Part shown: in pieces, positions 49,281-61,804 of the stretch
Layout of the letters: every line of letters begins with the position of its first letter
Position numbering within the stretch: position 1 is the stretch's first letter
Assembly (NCBI RefSeq): GCF_002079055.1
Contig: NC_047488.1
Span: 682,001-746,000 of the forward strand
Source: Saccharomyces paradoxus
Taxonomy: Eukaryota; Ascomycota; Saccharomycetes; Saccharomycetales; Saccharomycetaceae
Direction of reading: 5' to 3'
Length of the DNA: 64,000 nt
The notes under the pieces: model-generated
Databases searched by the model: none
Seen by the model: only the letters and a program-made list of their open reading frames with translations
Told to the model about the DNA's origin: nothing
Position numbers and translations under genes: made by a program

Positions 49281-50939
49281 TCACTCTTCATCCATTCTAA
49301 CCTTTAATCCGTGCTCTAGTAAATATTCCTTTACATCGTTAACAGTGAATTCACCTCTGTGAAACATACCTGCACCCAAGCAAGCATCCGCGCGGGTCTT
49401 TAGGAAAGCTTCTTCGAAATGTGCGGGTACACCGGCACCACTTGAAGCAATGACTGGAATTCTGACTGCGTCTTTAACATGTTCTATCAATTCCAAATCA
49501 TAACCAGAATTAGAGCCATCTTTGTCTATACAGTTCAGTAAAATTTCCCCAGCACCTAGGGCTTCACATGCTTTTGTTAATTCCCAGACACCAAGGTCTC
49601 TGGATTCTCTCCCACCTTTGATTGTGCATTGGTACCAGCAATATTTCTGTCCATGAGGACCCGAATATTTTGTCTCAAAGACTTTATTCTTGGTATCTGC
49701 TTGTGAAGTTACATATACTCTCTTAGGATCAACAGAAATAACAACCGCCTGAGCACCATATGCCTTTGAGATTGTCTCTATCGGTGATGTTCCATCTCCC
49801 TTGTTACCTAACTCGTAATATTTTTCGGCAGCATAGACTGCATCCGTACCGATCGACACCTTATCAGCGCCAGATCTGAAGTATAGACTTGCGACTTCTA
49901 AAGCAGGTATTTTGGTTCCATCAACATCGACAATATCCTTGATCCCTCCGCCGACTGTCAATGGAACAAACACTGTCTTTGCAGCTTGTTTCAGGACCTC
50001 TAGCATCGGAGTATCCTTCAAAGGGCAGTCTCTAAAAGAAGTTATATTCAAAAATGTTACTTCATCCGCACCTTGTTGGTAATATTTCTGTGCCAATTGG
50101 ACAGGCTTACCAAGATTTCTAACACCTTTATCATCACTCTTTTCACGCACATCGTATTGATCACCTTTAGTAACCACTAAATCACCCTGATCATTAGTAC
50201 GTACATCAAGACAGGCAATAATTCTGCGTGTCAGGCCGTAGTTTGAATAGTCATTCATTAAAAGTTCCTTCTCCTCCGGGCCATAGTTTGGAATAGGAGG
50301 ACTTTGTTGCCTCAAAAAGTTCTCAATAACGTTCAAACCAGCCTTACCAGATTTCTCTGGGTGGAACTGAGTAGCAAATATATTTTCTTTGTTAATTGCC
50401 GCGATGAACTCCTCTGAACCGTACTTGGTTTTTGCAATTTTCCAACCGTCATTTTGTAATGTTTTTTCCTTTTCTGCATCCAGGATAGCAGCAAAGGAAT
50501 GGACGAAATAGTATCTCTTGTATGGATCCAATCCAAAAAATAAATTTTCTGAAGGAATACAAGAATTCCATCCTATTTCTGGAACGGGTTTTTCTGAGTC
50601 ATCGAATCTGGACAACTTAAAATCAATGTAGTTCAGACCTGTACTCTTAGGACTTTCCACAGAGCCAGCAAAGAGCGCTTGTAACCCGACGCAAATGCCC
50701 ATTATTGGTTTTCCAGATTCAATATATTCTCTTATTGGCTTTTCAAATCCTCTATTAAACAAATTGTCGACAAAATGGCCATAATTTCCGACACCGGGCA
50801 AAATCAATCTTGATGTATCTGCTATGTTAAAATCCTTTGGTGATTTCACCAGTTGCACTTGGTAACCCAAATGCTCGATTGCATTAGTTAATGATTGTAG
50901 ATTACCACTTTCAACATCAATTACGTGAACGACTGGCAT
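49281..50939 (-). CDS. HIS7: Imidazole glycerol phosphate synthase (HisH-HisF fusion)
   Basis: Bifunctional histidine-pathway enzyme: an N-terminal glutaminase feeds ammonia to a C-terminal cyclase that makes IGP and AICAR, which links to purine synthesis. The 552 residues match S. cerevisiae. The glutaminase nucleophile is Cys83 in [10 protein letters not shown], and the His and Glu are in [13 protein letters not shown] (~190-200). The TIM-barrel cyclase begins near 230 with [14 protein letters not shown], carrying the first catalytic Asp, and [10 protein letters not shown] has the second (~404). Phosphate-binding loops VGGGIKDI and ASSGAGVP are intact. It is the tandem neighbour of ARO4, with two Gcn4-type sites in its promoter. 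Confidence 0.98.
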   Translation of the reverse strand: MPVVHVIDVESGNLQSLTNAIEHLGYQVQLVKSPKDFNIADTSRLILPGVGNYGHFVDNLFNRGFEKPIREYIESGKPIMGICVGLQALFAGSVESPKSTGLNYIDFKLSRFDDSEKPVPEIGWNSCIPSENLFFGLDPYKRYYFVHSFAAILDAEKEKTLQNDGWKIAKTKYGSEEFIAAINKENIFATQFHPEKSGKAGLNVIENFLRQQSPPIPNYGPEEKELLMNDYSNYGLTRRIIACLDVRTNDQGDLVVTKGDQYDVREKSDDKGVRNLGKPVQLAQKYYQQGADEVTFLNITSFRDCPLKDTPMLEVLKQAAKTVFVPLTVGGGIKDIVDVDGTKIPALEVASLYFRSGADKVSIGTDAVYAAEKYYELGNKGDGTSPIETISKAYGAQAVVISVDPKRVYVTSQADTKNKVFETKYSGPHGQKYCWYQCTIKGGRESRDLGVWELTKACEALGAGEILLNCIDKDGSNSGYDLELIEHVKDAVRIPVIASSGAGVPAHFEEAFLKTRADACLGAGMFHRGEFTVNDVKEYLLEHGLKVRMDEE

Positions 50940-51074
50940 TTCTTTACCTTTATTATTAAATAATTGAAACCTAAACTGGATATACCTATCTCAACCTTCC
51001 TCTTTCTTCTATTAAACTTGATTGAGTAGTCTTTAAAAGCTAAAGGAATATCAATTTATGTATGTTTCGATGTC

Positions 51075-51080
51075 TGACTC
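51075..51080 (+). promoter_or_regulatory. Gcn4-type site, proximal, HIS7
   Basis: TGACTC core (then T), about 136-141 bp upstream of the HIS7 ATG. It matches the position class of the proximal general-control element known for HIS7. Confidence 0.65.
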
Positions 51081-51160
51081 TTTTCTCATGAATTTTTCAT
51101 TTTTTCATGATCACTTAACTATCCGTGGAGAGAGAGAAAAACACTTCCTAGACGATGATA

Positions 51161-51167
51161 TGACTCA
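51161..51167 (+). promoter_or_regulatory. Gcn4-type site, distal, HIS7
   Basis: TGACTCA, an exact Gcn4 consensus, 222-228 bp upstream of the HIS7 ATG. In S. cerevisiae the equivalent element can be bound by Gcn4 and by Bas1/Bas2. Confidence 0.75.
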
Positions 51168-51354
51168 AATATTTTTCTTTTCTGCAGGGAAGTAGCTGAT
51201 AGCAGGACATCTGCAAAACTAGTGAAAGGACACTGAATTTTGCCTTTAAAAATCGAGTTTCTAGTTAGTGGGTAAATAGCGCTAAACACAATTAAATAAT
51301 ACCGACTTGGTAGTAGTAGGAAGAATGTACGTTACATATATCATTAAAAAACAT

Positions 51355-52545
<1,191 letters not shown>

Positions 52546-52772
52546 TTATTCTTGATTACTGTTATACGGATGCTAAAAGTGATGAAAGAGAATTAACACA
52601 GTATATGAATAAGACACTAATGAAAGGAAGAGGAAGTACGAAAAAAGTTTCAGTATTAATATGAAATTAAACATTTATTGGATTCAATCACGATGTGCTC
52701 AATGAGCTAACAAAACGTCCCGCACAAATTTTTTTTTTCAAAATTTCAAGCAAATTTTTTTCACTTCATCGT

Positions 52773-52779
52773 TGAGTCA
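52773..52779 (+). promoter_or_regulatory. Gcn4 site of ARO4
   Basis: TGAGTCA, exact Gcn4 consensus, 306-312 bp upstream of the ARO4 ATG. ARO4 is a known general-control target. Confidence 0.75.
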
Positions 52780-53298
52780 TTTCGCAGCAACGTACAAAAT
52801 GCGCAGGGTGCAGCGGGTGGGGCCACGTTGTAAAGTGATTCTGCCATGCCTTCGCCCTTATATTAAGCAACATCCCTGCCTGACGGTACTGCAACTACGC
52901 AGTATTCCGTGAGACCTTTACAGCTTTCTTCACGCAGCCTCATGGCCAATGAAAGAATGTCAATAAAATAGATATACATCATATACGAGTACATAATTTG
53001 CTACTGGTCACGTGCTTCAATATTTATATTGCGTGCCAGTGGTCATGTGTCCTTCACTTTCTGAGTTAACCCTTTACTAGCAGTTAGAGTTAAAAACCTT
53101 TGTACAGGTATACACTGGCTTTAGAATTGTGTTAGAACTATGCTTATCATCCATATGGGGCCAATTCGTGTGGTTTTATGCGACTTATACGGACTGCTCA
53201 GCTGTGACATTCAAGAGTGTATGTAACTAAATCATAAACATTGAATCTGCACAATAGAATCTTGTTCTGTTATTTTTTTTCTTTTTTTTTGTTTTTGT

Positions 53299-53307
53299 GT
53301 CACAAAA
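53299..53307 (+). promoter_or_regulatory. Middle sporulation element-like site before SPO23
   Basis: GTCACAAAA fits the Ndt80-type consensus DNCRCAAAW at each position, 177-185 bp upstream of the SPO23 ATG. Function is inferred. Confidence 0.55.
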
Positions 53308-53334
53308 TTGCAAATGGCGACGTCGCAATTTTTT

Positions 53335-53344
53335 TGGGCGGCTA
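53335..53344 (+). promoter_or_regulatory. URS1 (Ume6) site before SPO23
   Basis: TGGGCGGCTA is a 10 of 10 match to the reversed URS1 consensus TSGGCGGCTA, 140-149 bp upstream of the SPO23 ATG. This is the site for Ume6, which represses early meiotic genes in mitosis. Confidence 0.75.
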
Positions 53345-53483
53345 CTTACTGTTTAATAAAGAGGAAAATAATGCCACCTCAAGATTTCTTCTTAAATATT
53401 CAAATACCTATTTGCTTGTATTATTATATAGCAACAAACCAAACAAACCAGACAAATAAATCTTACCTTTTTTTTTTTTGACT

Positions 53484-55055
53484 ATGTTGTTTTCGACTTC
53501 ATCTTCGTCACTTAATTCCGAAGTTTCACAGGTGTTCTCGGAAAATATACCAAGTAGATCCACTACTCTCACTGAGAATTCTACACAAAGCCAAATAAAA
53601 CAGCATTTGGGAAGTGAAGGCGTCACTAGTGAATTGCCGAAAAAATTAATTCAGTTGAAGAAATTAAAAAACGGCGGTACTACAATCAAAAAGGCTAAGG
53701 AAGATCTCGAGTATTGTTACGATTCGCTACGGCTGTACGAAAATCCCTATGTAAAATCTTCTGTAGATAGAAAATGTGGTTACAGTATTGAATTGTTTTT
53801 GGATAATAAGTACAAAACATTAATGTTCTCTGATTTACAATTGAATGCTGAATATCCGTTGTATTACGATTCATCGTTGGATAATATCTCGACAAATAAT
53901 GAAAGAGAAAGTGTAACTCCTTTACAAATAAAGGGAAAGATTAGGATAAATATTGATAGGGAAGATCACGCACTTTTAATTACTTCCCATTCAATCTCTG
54001 TGAAATGTTTCACCAAGGAATATGCATGTTTTGTTGATTCAGAAACCGGCAAAGACTCCAGCAATAACAAAATTATCAGAGAACTTAATCACACAGGGTT
54101 TTTTGAATCTTCTACTTACCCTAAACAGCAGTTGAAAGTCATTCATCACTCATTAAATGACAAGAAAATTTTATTGACAAAAGGGACGTACGATTACCCA
54201 TTCACTTTTACCCTTCAAGCTAACACTTTCCCAGCCAGTTTCTCTTCCTTCTTTGGCAAGACCCACTTTCGAATAGAAAGCTCCACATCAATAATGAGAA
54301 TACCAAATAAGCCCAAAAACATACTCAAGTTTTTAAAGAATGAAAATATCACAGATAAAATCATTTTAACAGAGGAAATTAAAGTTAAAAGAGTACTTCC
54401 TTCAACGAGTATGCTCAAATTTGAAACGTTTCAATTAAGGTCGTACAATACTGCAAGTGATGTGGTAGTATCTGTCATTGGAAATTCCAAGTTGATTGAA
54501 ATTGGTATGCCTTTCCAAATGATATTGTCAATTGCAAAGACAGATTCTTCAATTGAGTTACAGGATGCCTCCTTGACAGTTGCACAGAGAATGGCAATAC
54601 CAAGTATTGATTCGAAAACCAAGAAAATACTGCGGGAGCCTTACATTAAAAAGTCCGAGTACTTATTAAGAACTGTGGAGAGCCAAAGTTTCGATTCTGA
54701 CAAGACTATCTTTGGGTTTTGCTTTGATGACGTCGTTATTCCAGACTATGCGGATGGTCTACCGAGTTGGTTTAAAACATTCTACTGTGAGCCAAGTTCG
54801 TTTTATCCCAATTATGCTGCCCTCAAAGTGACTCATTTACTCTTGTTCAGGATAAACTATAGCAGGAACGAATTGGCGGAAGGGTTTGAAGTGCGTAAAA
54901 ACTATCGAATTACAGTAAATTTCCCGATTTTGGTTGGCGATAGTGATATTTCAACTAGCTCTTTGTTACCCAAATACGAAAAATTTGAAAGTATTAGTGA
55001 TTTACGAGATGAACCGCCACTATATTCTATGGTAGCAGGTACGAATGGCTTGTGA
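53484..55055 (+). CDS. SPO23: Spo23, Spo1-associated meiosis protein (arrestin-like appearance)
   Basis: In S. cerevisiae this protein is associated with the meiosis-specific phospholipase Spo1; its molecular role is not established. The ATG at 53484 (MLFSTSSSSLNSEVSQVFSE) gives 523 residues, the S. cerevisiae length; the frame beyond begins with TTG. The sequence is mostly beta-rich in appearance. LLTKGTYDYPFTFTLQANTF-like and LLITSHSISVKCFTKEY blocks resemble arrestin-fold (ART) proteins, which I offer as inference only. No membrane segment or signal peptide is seen. The URS1 and MSE-like sites upstream fit meiotic expression. Confidence 0.92.
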   Translation: MLFSTSSSSLNSEVSQVFSENIPSRSTTLTENSTQSQIKQHLGSEGVTSELPKKLIQLKKLKNGGTTIKKAKEDLEYCYDSLRLYENPYVKSSVDRKCGYSIELFLDNKYKTLMFSDLQLNAEYPLYYDSSLDNISTNNERESVTPLQIKGKIRINIDREDHALLITSHSISVKCFTKEYACFVDSETGKDSSNNKIIRELNHTGFFESSTYPKQQLKVIHHSLNDKKILLTKGTYDYPFTFTLQANTFPASFSSFFGKTHFRIESSTSIMRIPNKPKNILKFLKNENITDKIILTEEIKVKRVLPSTSMLKFETFQLRSYNTASDVVVSVIGNSKLIEIGMPFQMILSIAKTDSSIELQDASLTVAQRMAIPSIDSKTKKILREPYIKKSEYLLRTVESQSFDSDKTIFGFCFDDVVIPDYADGLPSWFKTFYCEPSSFYPNYAALKVTHLLLFRINYSRNELAEGFEVRKNYRITVNFPILVGDSDISTSSLLPKYEKFESISDLRDEPPLYSMVAGTNGL

Positions 55056-56741
<1,686 letters not shown>

Positions 56742-56945
56742 AATACTACGTACATACAAACGCCATTTTTTATTATTTTACATAAGTAAATACGGCGATA
56801 ATAATACCTGTAAATATTCAATTTAATGAGTCAGGGAGCATATTCAATTTTCCTTTCTATATATGTATTTTTTTTTTTACCTAAGTTTTATTTTTTTCTC
56901 CATAATTTCTGATTTATTATCGAAAACTATAAAAAGAAAAATGTT

Positions 56946-56951
56946 ACGCGT
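56946..56951. promoter_or_regulatory. MCB element of DUT1
   Basis: ACGCGT, the palindromic MluI cell-cycle box bound by MBF, 80-85 bp upstream of the DUT1 ATG. It fits the G1/S expression expected of a dNTP-pool enzyme. Confidence 0.8.
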
Positions 56952-57030
56952 TATTATTTAATTCATCAATAGAAAAATTAACTTCTCGAGTGAGGTAATT
57001 GTACTGATATAGCAAGCCAAAGGTAAGAAA

Positions 57031-57474
57031 ATGACTACCACTAGCGATAAAGTATTAAAAATTCAATTACGTTCAGATAATGCTACTGTGCCCACCAAGG
57101 GTTCTGCCACTGCCGCAGGATACGATATTTACGCATCTCAAGATATTACCATTCCGGCCATGGGCCAAGGTATGGTTTCCACCGACATATCGTTCACTGT
57201 ACCTGCCGGTACCTACGGTCGCATTGCGCCAAGATCAGGCCTAGCAGTGAAAAATGGTATTCAAACCGGTGCTGGTGTTGTCGACAGAGATTACACTGGT
57301 GAAGTTAAAGTAGTCTTATTTAATCACTCACAGAGAGATTTCGCCATCAAAAAAGGTGATCGCGTAGCCCAATTAATTCTCGAAAAAATTGTCGACGACG
57401 CCCAGATCATTGTTGTGGACTCCCTAGAGGAAAGTGCAAGAGGGGCCGGCGGCTTTGGTAGCACTGGTAACTAG
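57031..57474 (+). CDS. DUT1: dUTP pyrophosphatase
   Basis: Trimeric dUTPase that hydrolyses dUTP (and dITP), keeping uracil out of DNA and supplying dUMP. The 147 residues match S. cerevisiae. All five conserved motifs are readable in order: AAGYDIYAS (1), [11 protein letters not shown] (2), [20 protein letters not shown] (3, with catalytic Asp and Tyr), [12 protein letters not shown] (4) and [10 protein letters not shown] (5, the P-loop-like arm). There is no targeting peptide. Start [10 protein letters not shown] at 57031. Confidence 0.98.
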   Translation: MTTTSDKVLKIQLRSDNATVPTKGSATAAGYDIYASQDITIPAMGQGMVSTDISFTVPAGTYGRIAPRSGLAVKNGIQTGAGVVDRDYTGEVKVVLFNHSQRDFAIKKGDRVAQLILEKIVDDAQIIVVDSLEESARGAGGFGSTGN

Positions 57475-57686
57475 TTTATGTATATACTATGGCCCACTTG
57501 TATAATGTATTATAATATCACGATAAACTGAGTGTGACCCGGCTTGTATCGCTGAAACTTCCAATGTTAAGGAAATTGTACCACCATTGATCTATTTACC
57601 GGTCAAACGGTAGCACGTATTGATCTAAGCCAATCATAATGAGATTGTGATGGCAGGCATCTTGTACTCTCATTTGTTACAACAGG

Positions 57687-58052
57687 ATGAGCAACCAGGC
57701 ATTATATGAGAAACTCGAACAAACAAGGACGATTCTGTCCGTGAAACTGGCAGAACTGATAAATATGACCACGATAGCCGATAGAAATGATGACGACGAG
57801 GATTCATTTGCACAAGAGAATTCCGAGCTCGCGGTAGCCACGACCAGTGTGATGATGGTAAATAACCAGACTATGCAATTGATCAAAAATGTCCAAGACT
57901 TGTTGAGCCTAACCAGATCGATAAAAGAGAAATGGCTACTGAACCAAATTCCTGTAATAGAACATTCGGAGGAGACTCGTTTTGACGAGAAACAGATAAA
58001 GAAATTACTAGATAACTGTATAGAAACGTTTGTGGCAGAGCAAACAACATAG
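57687..58052 (+). CDS. SRB6: Mediator head subunit Srb6 (Med22)
   Basis: Essential subunit of the Mediator head module, paired with Srb5/Med11-type helices, which connects activators to RNA polymerase II. The 121 residues equal S. cerevisiae. The protein is all-helical in appearance: [40 protein letters not shown], then [20 protein letters not shown]. An acidic loop ([12 protein letters not shown]) is near residues 35-46. The gene starts 212 bp after DUT1. Confidence 0.96.
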   Translation: MSNQALYEKLEQTRTILSVKLAELINMTTIADRNDDDEDSFAQENSELAVATTSVMMVNNQTMQLIKNVQDLLSLTRSIKEKWLLNQIPVIEHSEETRFDEKQIKKLLDNCIETFVAEQTT

Positions 58053-58099
58053 AAAGGTGGATATTTATCAAAGATTTGGCCAAAAAAACATAATTACAT

Positions 58100-58131
58100 A
58101 CCACATATATATATGTATATATATATATACC
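58100..58131. repeat. AT-dinucleotide-rich tract between SRB6 and TRS20
   Basis: Alternating (AT) runs interrupted by G, in the 3' ends of two convergent genes. Such TATATA stretches are also typical yeast polyadenylation efficiency elements. Confidence 0.6.
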
Positions 58132-58159
58132 ATAAAGTCTCCGCATCTGCCTTTTCCCA

Positions 58160-58687
58160 TCATTTGGAAAGGTGCTTACGCGCCAACGTCCTTACCCTCG
58201 AATCGAATGCCGGGCTCGTTATAGGGTCAGTGATCTTATAAAACGGGTTCATTAGTGTCTTTACGTATAGTTCGTGTACCTCTTGATAAAACGATCTTAT
58301 GTTATTGTCGTCAATGACTACGCTGCTGTTGGCAGAGTTTCCGTGGATCATTACGAACTTCATACCACCATAGCTAATATAAGCCGTTATGGCTAGTCCA
58401 TAAAAATGATCAACTTTACCTAAATAACAGTTATCAGTATTGTTTACAGTTCTAGATCGAAGGAACCCACCACCACCATTGGCTCCATTTCCGCCGTTTC
58501 CATTTAATTGTGAGGTTGGATTAATTTGCCATTGAAGGTCTTCAACAATATCTAGTGATGCATGCAGTATAAATGGATTTAATTCTTTCAAATCCTGAGG
58601 AAAGCCTTGCGGATTTTCTGTATTGGTAAACTCGATTTCGTAAACTGGATTATCCTTTTTACCGATAATAGCAAAATACTGAGGCAT
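58160..58687 (-). CDS. TRS20: TRAPP complex subunit Trs20 (sedlin homologue)
   Basis: Core subunit of the TRAPP tethering complexes, homologous to human sedlin (TRAPPC2), needed for ER-Golgi traffic and TRAPPIII assembly. The 175 residues equal S. cerevisiae. The longin-type fold begins MPQYFAIIGKKDNPVYEIEF. A Gly/Asn-rich insert (NGNGGNGANGGGG) is near residues 61-74, and the conserved core FYGLAITAYISYGGMKFVMI and FYQEVHELYVKTLMNPFYK follows. The C-terminus has RVRTLARKHLSK. It ends convergent with SRB6, 107 bp apart, across an AT-dinucleotide stretch. Confidence 0.97.
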   Translation of the reverse strand: MPQYFAIIGKKDNPVYEIEFTNTENPQGFPQDLKELNPFILHASLDIVEDLQWQINPTSQLNGNGGNGANGGGGFLRSRTVNNTDNCYLGKVDHFYGLAITAYISYGGMKFVMIHGNSANSSVVIDDNNIRSFYQEVHELYVKTLMNPFYKITDPITSPAFDSRVRTLARKHLSK

Positions 58688-58880
58688 CTCAAATGATCTT
58701 TGTATGTATTTCTTTATTGTCCATCGGTATTAGTGTTTATCTTCTCTTTTTTTCTCTTGATACATATTGTTATTATTTGAAAAAAGCTGATGAGTAAGAC
58801 TTTGAAGAGGCAAAGGAGATATCAAAATAAAAAAGTTACGTTTGAACAGAGGAGGGGGAGGCACTTTGAACTAATGAAAT

Positions 58881-60962
58881 ATGACTCATCCAAATGAGCA
58901 CCACCATAAGGCTGAACAGCAACAAAATGGAAGAAGCGATACGAAAACAGAGACAGTAAACCCCCAGAAGATGAAATTGGTTACCAAACTTCTCATTGAT
59001 AATAAGTTTGGATTAATGGACGACCTGAATTTTAGTAGACCACTAACCGCTTCTTCTGAGGGTGTACCAATATCGGCAAAGACATCTGAATTGGGCACCG
59101 AGTACCTCAAGAATCAGCAAGAGAATTCAGTAAGCCCAATACCTCCAATATCAAGAAGCACAAGGATAAAAGCAGACAGAGTAAGAATATATTTAGACTA
59201 TTATTATAGTATACTGGAACGTTGTATTTCAATTGATAGCTCCCAGAATCACCATGAAGGTGTTGAAGGAGTGTACAACCCATTACAAGTTATCAGAAAT
59301 CGCAAATTAAAAAAGAAACATCATGAACTACCTACTAGAGAGTTTTATACTACAAAGCACCCTATTATTGCCGTTAAACAGTTTTCTAAAAAGCCCAACA
59401 GGAAAATGCCGTGGTTCGTGGATATAAACGAGAAGTATATGGACTTGACATGGAGGACCTCACACTGGGAAGAATTAGTGGATCCTCAAGGTAAGCTTTG
59501 GTTCCAGTCTTATAGTCCTTCCACGGAATCGAGCGGATCCTCTTCATCCCGCCGGCAGCACAGTCACCACATTCATCCTAGAAGACACTTACGACATCAC
59601 TCCAGAGTTCGCACGGCCAATTCTGTGCATTCAAATACTCAATCACTGACTTCAAAGAGGATGATTACTAATGAAGAGGACAAGAGTAACCATAACAATA
59701 ATAACGTGGTAACAAAGGTTACAACTACCCCAGAAGCTCAGATATCAAGGAACAAGAAATCTGATCCAAATTTAAGCCATACTCATTTAGAAGTACCGAT
59801 AACTAATACAGTCACGAACACTTCATCAGATCAAGGATCATTGATCATCGAAGTGAAGGGCAGTGGCCTTGAAAGTGCCCGTCGTGGAAGTAGTAACACC
59901 AGTGGGAGTGGTGGGAACAGAAATTATAAACATTATCGTTCAAAATCAGCAGGCCCTCCGGAAGACGAGAAATCGAGAATGAACGGCCTCGAAAAAATCA
60001 TTAGTAAAACATCGAAAGGATGGTCTAGATCACCCAAGAAAAATACCCCTGCTACTGAAAAACAGGTACTTTTGACTCCCGCTATTAGCAATGGAGGCGC
60101 CAGTAGAAGGAGCAGCAATAATGGAGCGAGTATTAATACCAGCAGTAGCAAAAGTAGCATGGGAATTACTTTTGGAAATATTGAAACTTACAAGACGCCG
60201 GTTGATAATGACAAAGATGCTATAATACGGCAAAGTTTGCTAAGTGAAGTGCCCGTTCATACCTTGAGGGGGAAAAACAGCAACAAATCGTTAAAAGAAG
60301 GGGAGCAAGTTCTTGAAAGTGACAAAGAATTACCGAATGGTGTTAGTAGTACTTACGATGGTGTGCCTAGGGAAAAGACTACCAGTCATGGTAGCGAACC
60401 TGTGAGGATAATAAGTGATTCCTTACAGGTTGACGAACAGTTGCAAAGATACTGGCATGATACCAGGTATATTATGAGCACTGTGGCTATGATGCAACAT
60501 AGGAGAGAGACACATGATATAGTGAAGAGGAGAGAAATTGCGCGTAGAAACGAAATTGAGATCACACAAGATGCAGATACAAATATTAGGAAGACTGCGG
60601 ACGCGTTGACCCAGTATGATAATGAATTGAATAAAGTTTTAAAGCTAGGCAATGATTGGACATCAAAACTCTTAAACGACTATTCAATTCGTGTAGAAAC
60701 TTTGATATCATCGAGCGACAGAATTCTTAGTGATATAAATACAACACTTACATTGAAGTTGAAAATGTTCCAAGAAAATACAGAAAGATATGTGACGGTG
60801 AAAGTAATGAGAGCCCAAAAAATGACCAAAACCATATATGGGTTGTTGGAATTTGGCATTGTTGTAGTCCTTTGGACAATTTGGTTTTTGTTCAGCGTCT
60901 TGAGAAGCATTCGGTTCACAATATGTTTAGTTCTAAAAATTATCAAGGCATTGTTATGGTAG
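58881..60962 (+). CDS. MTC4: Mtc4, membrane-anchored protein linked to telomere capping
   Basis: Protein identified by synthetic interaction with cdc13-1 (maintenance of telomere capping); biochemical function not established. It has 693 residues against about 694 in S. cerevisiae. The N-terminal ~60 and middle ~210-510 regions are polar and low in complexity (His-rich HSHHIHPRRHLRHHSR, Asn/Ser/Thr runs). A more ordered block RIYLDYYYSILERCISIDSS plus PWFVDINEKYMDLTWRTSHW lies near 100-200. A long charged helical segment spans ~525-650. The extreme C-terminus has hydrophobic LLEFGIVVVLWTIWFLFSVL and a second short hydrophobic stretch, so it is probably a tail-anchored or hairpin membrane protein. 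An overlapping uORF precedes it. Confidence 0.93.
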   Translation: MTHPNEHHHKAEQQQNGRSDTKTETVNPQKMKLVTKLLIDNKFGLMDDLNFSRPLTASSEGVPISAKTSELGTEYLKNQQENSVSPIPPISRSTRIKADRVRIYLDYYYSILERCISIDSSQNHHEGVEGVYNPLQVIRNRKLKKKHHELPTREFYTTKHPIIAVKQFSKKPNRKMPWFVDINEKYMDLTWRTSHWEELVDPQGKLWFQSYSPSTESSGSSSSRRQHSHHIHPRRHLRHHSRVRTANSVHSNTQSLTSKRMITNEEDKSNHNNNNVVTKVTTTPEAQISRNKKSDPNLSHTHLEVPITNTVTNTSSDQGSLIIEVKGSGLESARRGSSNTSGSGGNRNYKHYRSKSAGPPEDEKSRMNGLEKIISKTSKGWSRSPKKNTPATEKQVLLTPAISNGGASRRSSNNGASINTSSSKSSMGITFGNIETYKTPVDNDKDAIIRQSLLSEVPVHTLRGKNSNKSLKEGEQVLESDKELPNGVSSTYDGVPREKTTSHGSEPVRIISDSLQVDEQLQRYWHDTRYIMSTVAMMQHRRETHDIVKRREIARRNEIEITQDADTNIRKTADALTQYDNELNKVLKLGNDWTSKLLNDYSIRVETLISSSDRILSDINTTLTLKLKMFQENTERYVTVKVMRAQKMTKTIYGLLEFGIVVVLWTIWFLFSVLRSIRFTICLVLKIIKALLW

Positions 60963-61042
60963 GTTATGGATTGATATATTTATAGAGAGAATCCATCTGC
61001 GATGATACATATGAATATATAAGTAGACATGAAAATAGCTTT

Positions 61043-61496
61043 TCATGTGGTTGACCGAGAAGAGTTCAAACTCTCATCTTCCAGAAACAGGCCTCTCTCT
61101 GCAGCTTCATCCAAAATCTTTTCTCTTCTTTTCTGTTCCTCTCGATAATAATTTGTCTGGAATTTAAGCAATTGCTTATCTGCTCTGAAAACAGCACCCA
61201 TCGAAATCCAAGAACAGTGATAAAAAACACGTACTTGAGTTCTGACATTTTTATATACCGATGAAAATCTTCTCAACAGCAGCGCTGTAGCAATACTGAA
61301 GAGGGCACCTTGAGCAGCTCCTATACATGATGCAACTGTAATCTACGGATGAGAAAGAAAGTGAAATAAACTTTTGTTAGCAATGTATTCCGTGGTGAAC
61401 AAGAGAGGGATGGATAAGTAAATTTTTACATACTTCTTTAGTTAGTTGTTTAACAGTTTTGGGGTCATAATGAATGGGGAGAACGTTACTACCCAT
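61043..61496 (-). CDS. RCF3: Respiratory supercomplex factor 3 (spliced, two exons)
   Basis: Small inner-membrane protein that associates with the respiratory bc1-cytochrome oxidase supercomplex, related to the N-terminal part of Rcf2 (systematic name YBR255C-A). Exon 1 is 61496-61434 (21 codons, MGSNVLPIHYDPKTVKQLTKE), exon 2 is 61342-61043, with a phase-0 intron of 91 nt. The product is 120 residues, equal to S. cerevisiae. A hydrophobic segment follows ITVASCIGAAQGALFSIATA and a second lies around VFYHCSWISMGAVF. The C-terminal part is charged (NRKEE-like YYREEQKRREKI). The continuous minus-strand frame alone would miss the N-terminus. Confidence 0.95.
61343..61433 (-). other. RCF3: Spliceosomal intron of RCF3
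   Basis: A 91 nt intron: donor GTATGT (61433-61428), branch-like TGCTAAC (61382-61376, predicted branch A at 61377) 34 nt from the acceptor TAG (61345-61343). The branch sequence departs from TACTAAC at its second base. Confidence 0.93.
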
Positions 61497-61804
61497 GATA
61501 GCGGTTTCTGTGTTGTTGTATTTAGGGACAGCTGGTTACAGTGGTAGTGACTTTAAAAGTGCTTTCACACTGGCGTAAAAAAGGTGGGGAAAATATTGTG
61601 AATGAAAAAAGTGGAACCTTGGGTCACGTGAATCAATAGAAATATGGTAAAACACAATTGAGAGAAGTGTTGCATAGGTACTCAATTAACAGTCTCAAGT
61701 GATATAATCTTGCCATAGTTATATATTTGGGAGATGAATTTCGGAGAGAATCAACAGATAACTTCCAAAATACGTTTACAAAATCTATCTATGAATTTTT
61801 TTTC
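61497..61804. promoter_or_regulatory. RCF3 promoter and RIB5 3' end, with a Cbf1-type E-box
   Basis: 308 bp between two minus-strand genes. TCACGTG at 61624-61630, 128-134 bp upstream of the RCF3 ATG, is a Cbf1-type site; Cbf1 also acts at respiratory gene promoters. Confidence 0.55.

Larger units (their letters stand above)
50940..51354. promoter_or_regulatory. ARO4 terminator / HIS7 promoter, shared 415 bp
   Basis: ARO4 ends and HIS7 begins within 415 bp on the same strand. In S. cerevisiae this pair has been described as lacking a true intergenic region, the ARO4 3' processing signals overlapping the HIS7 promoter. Two Gcn4-type sites are within it. Confidence 0.75.
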
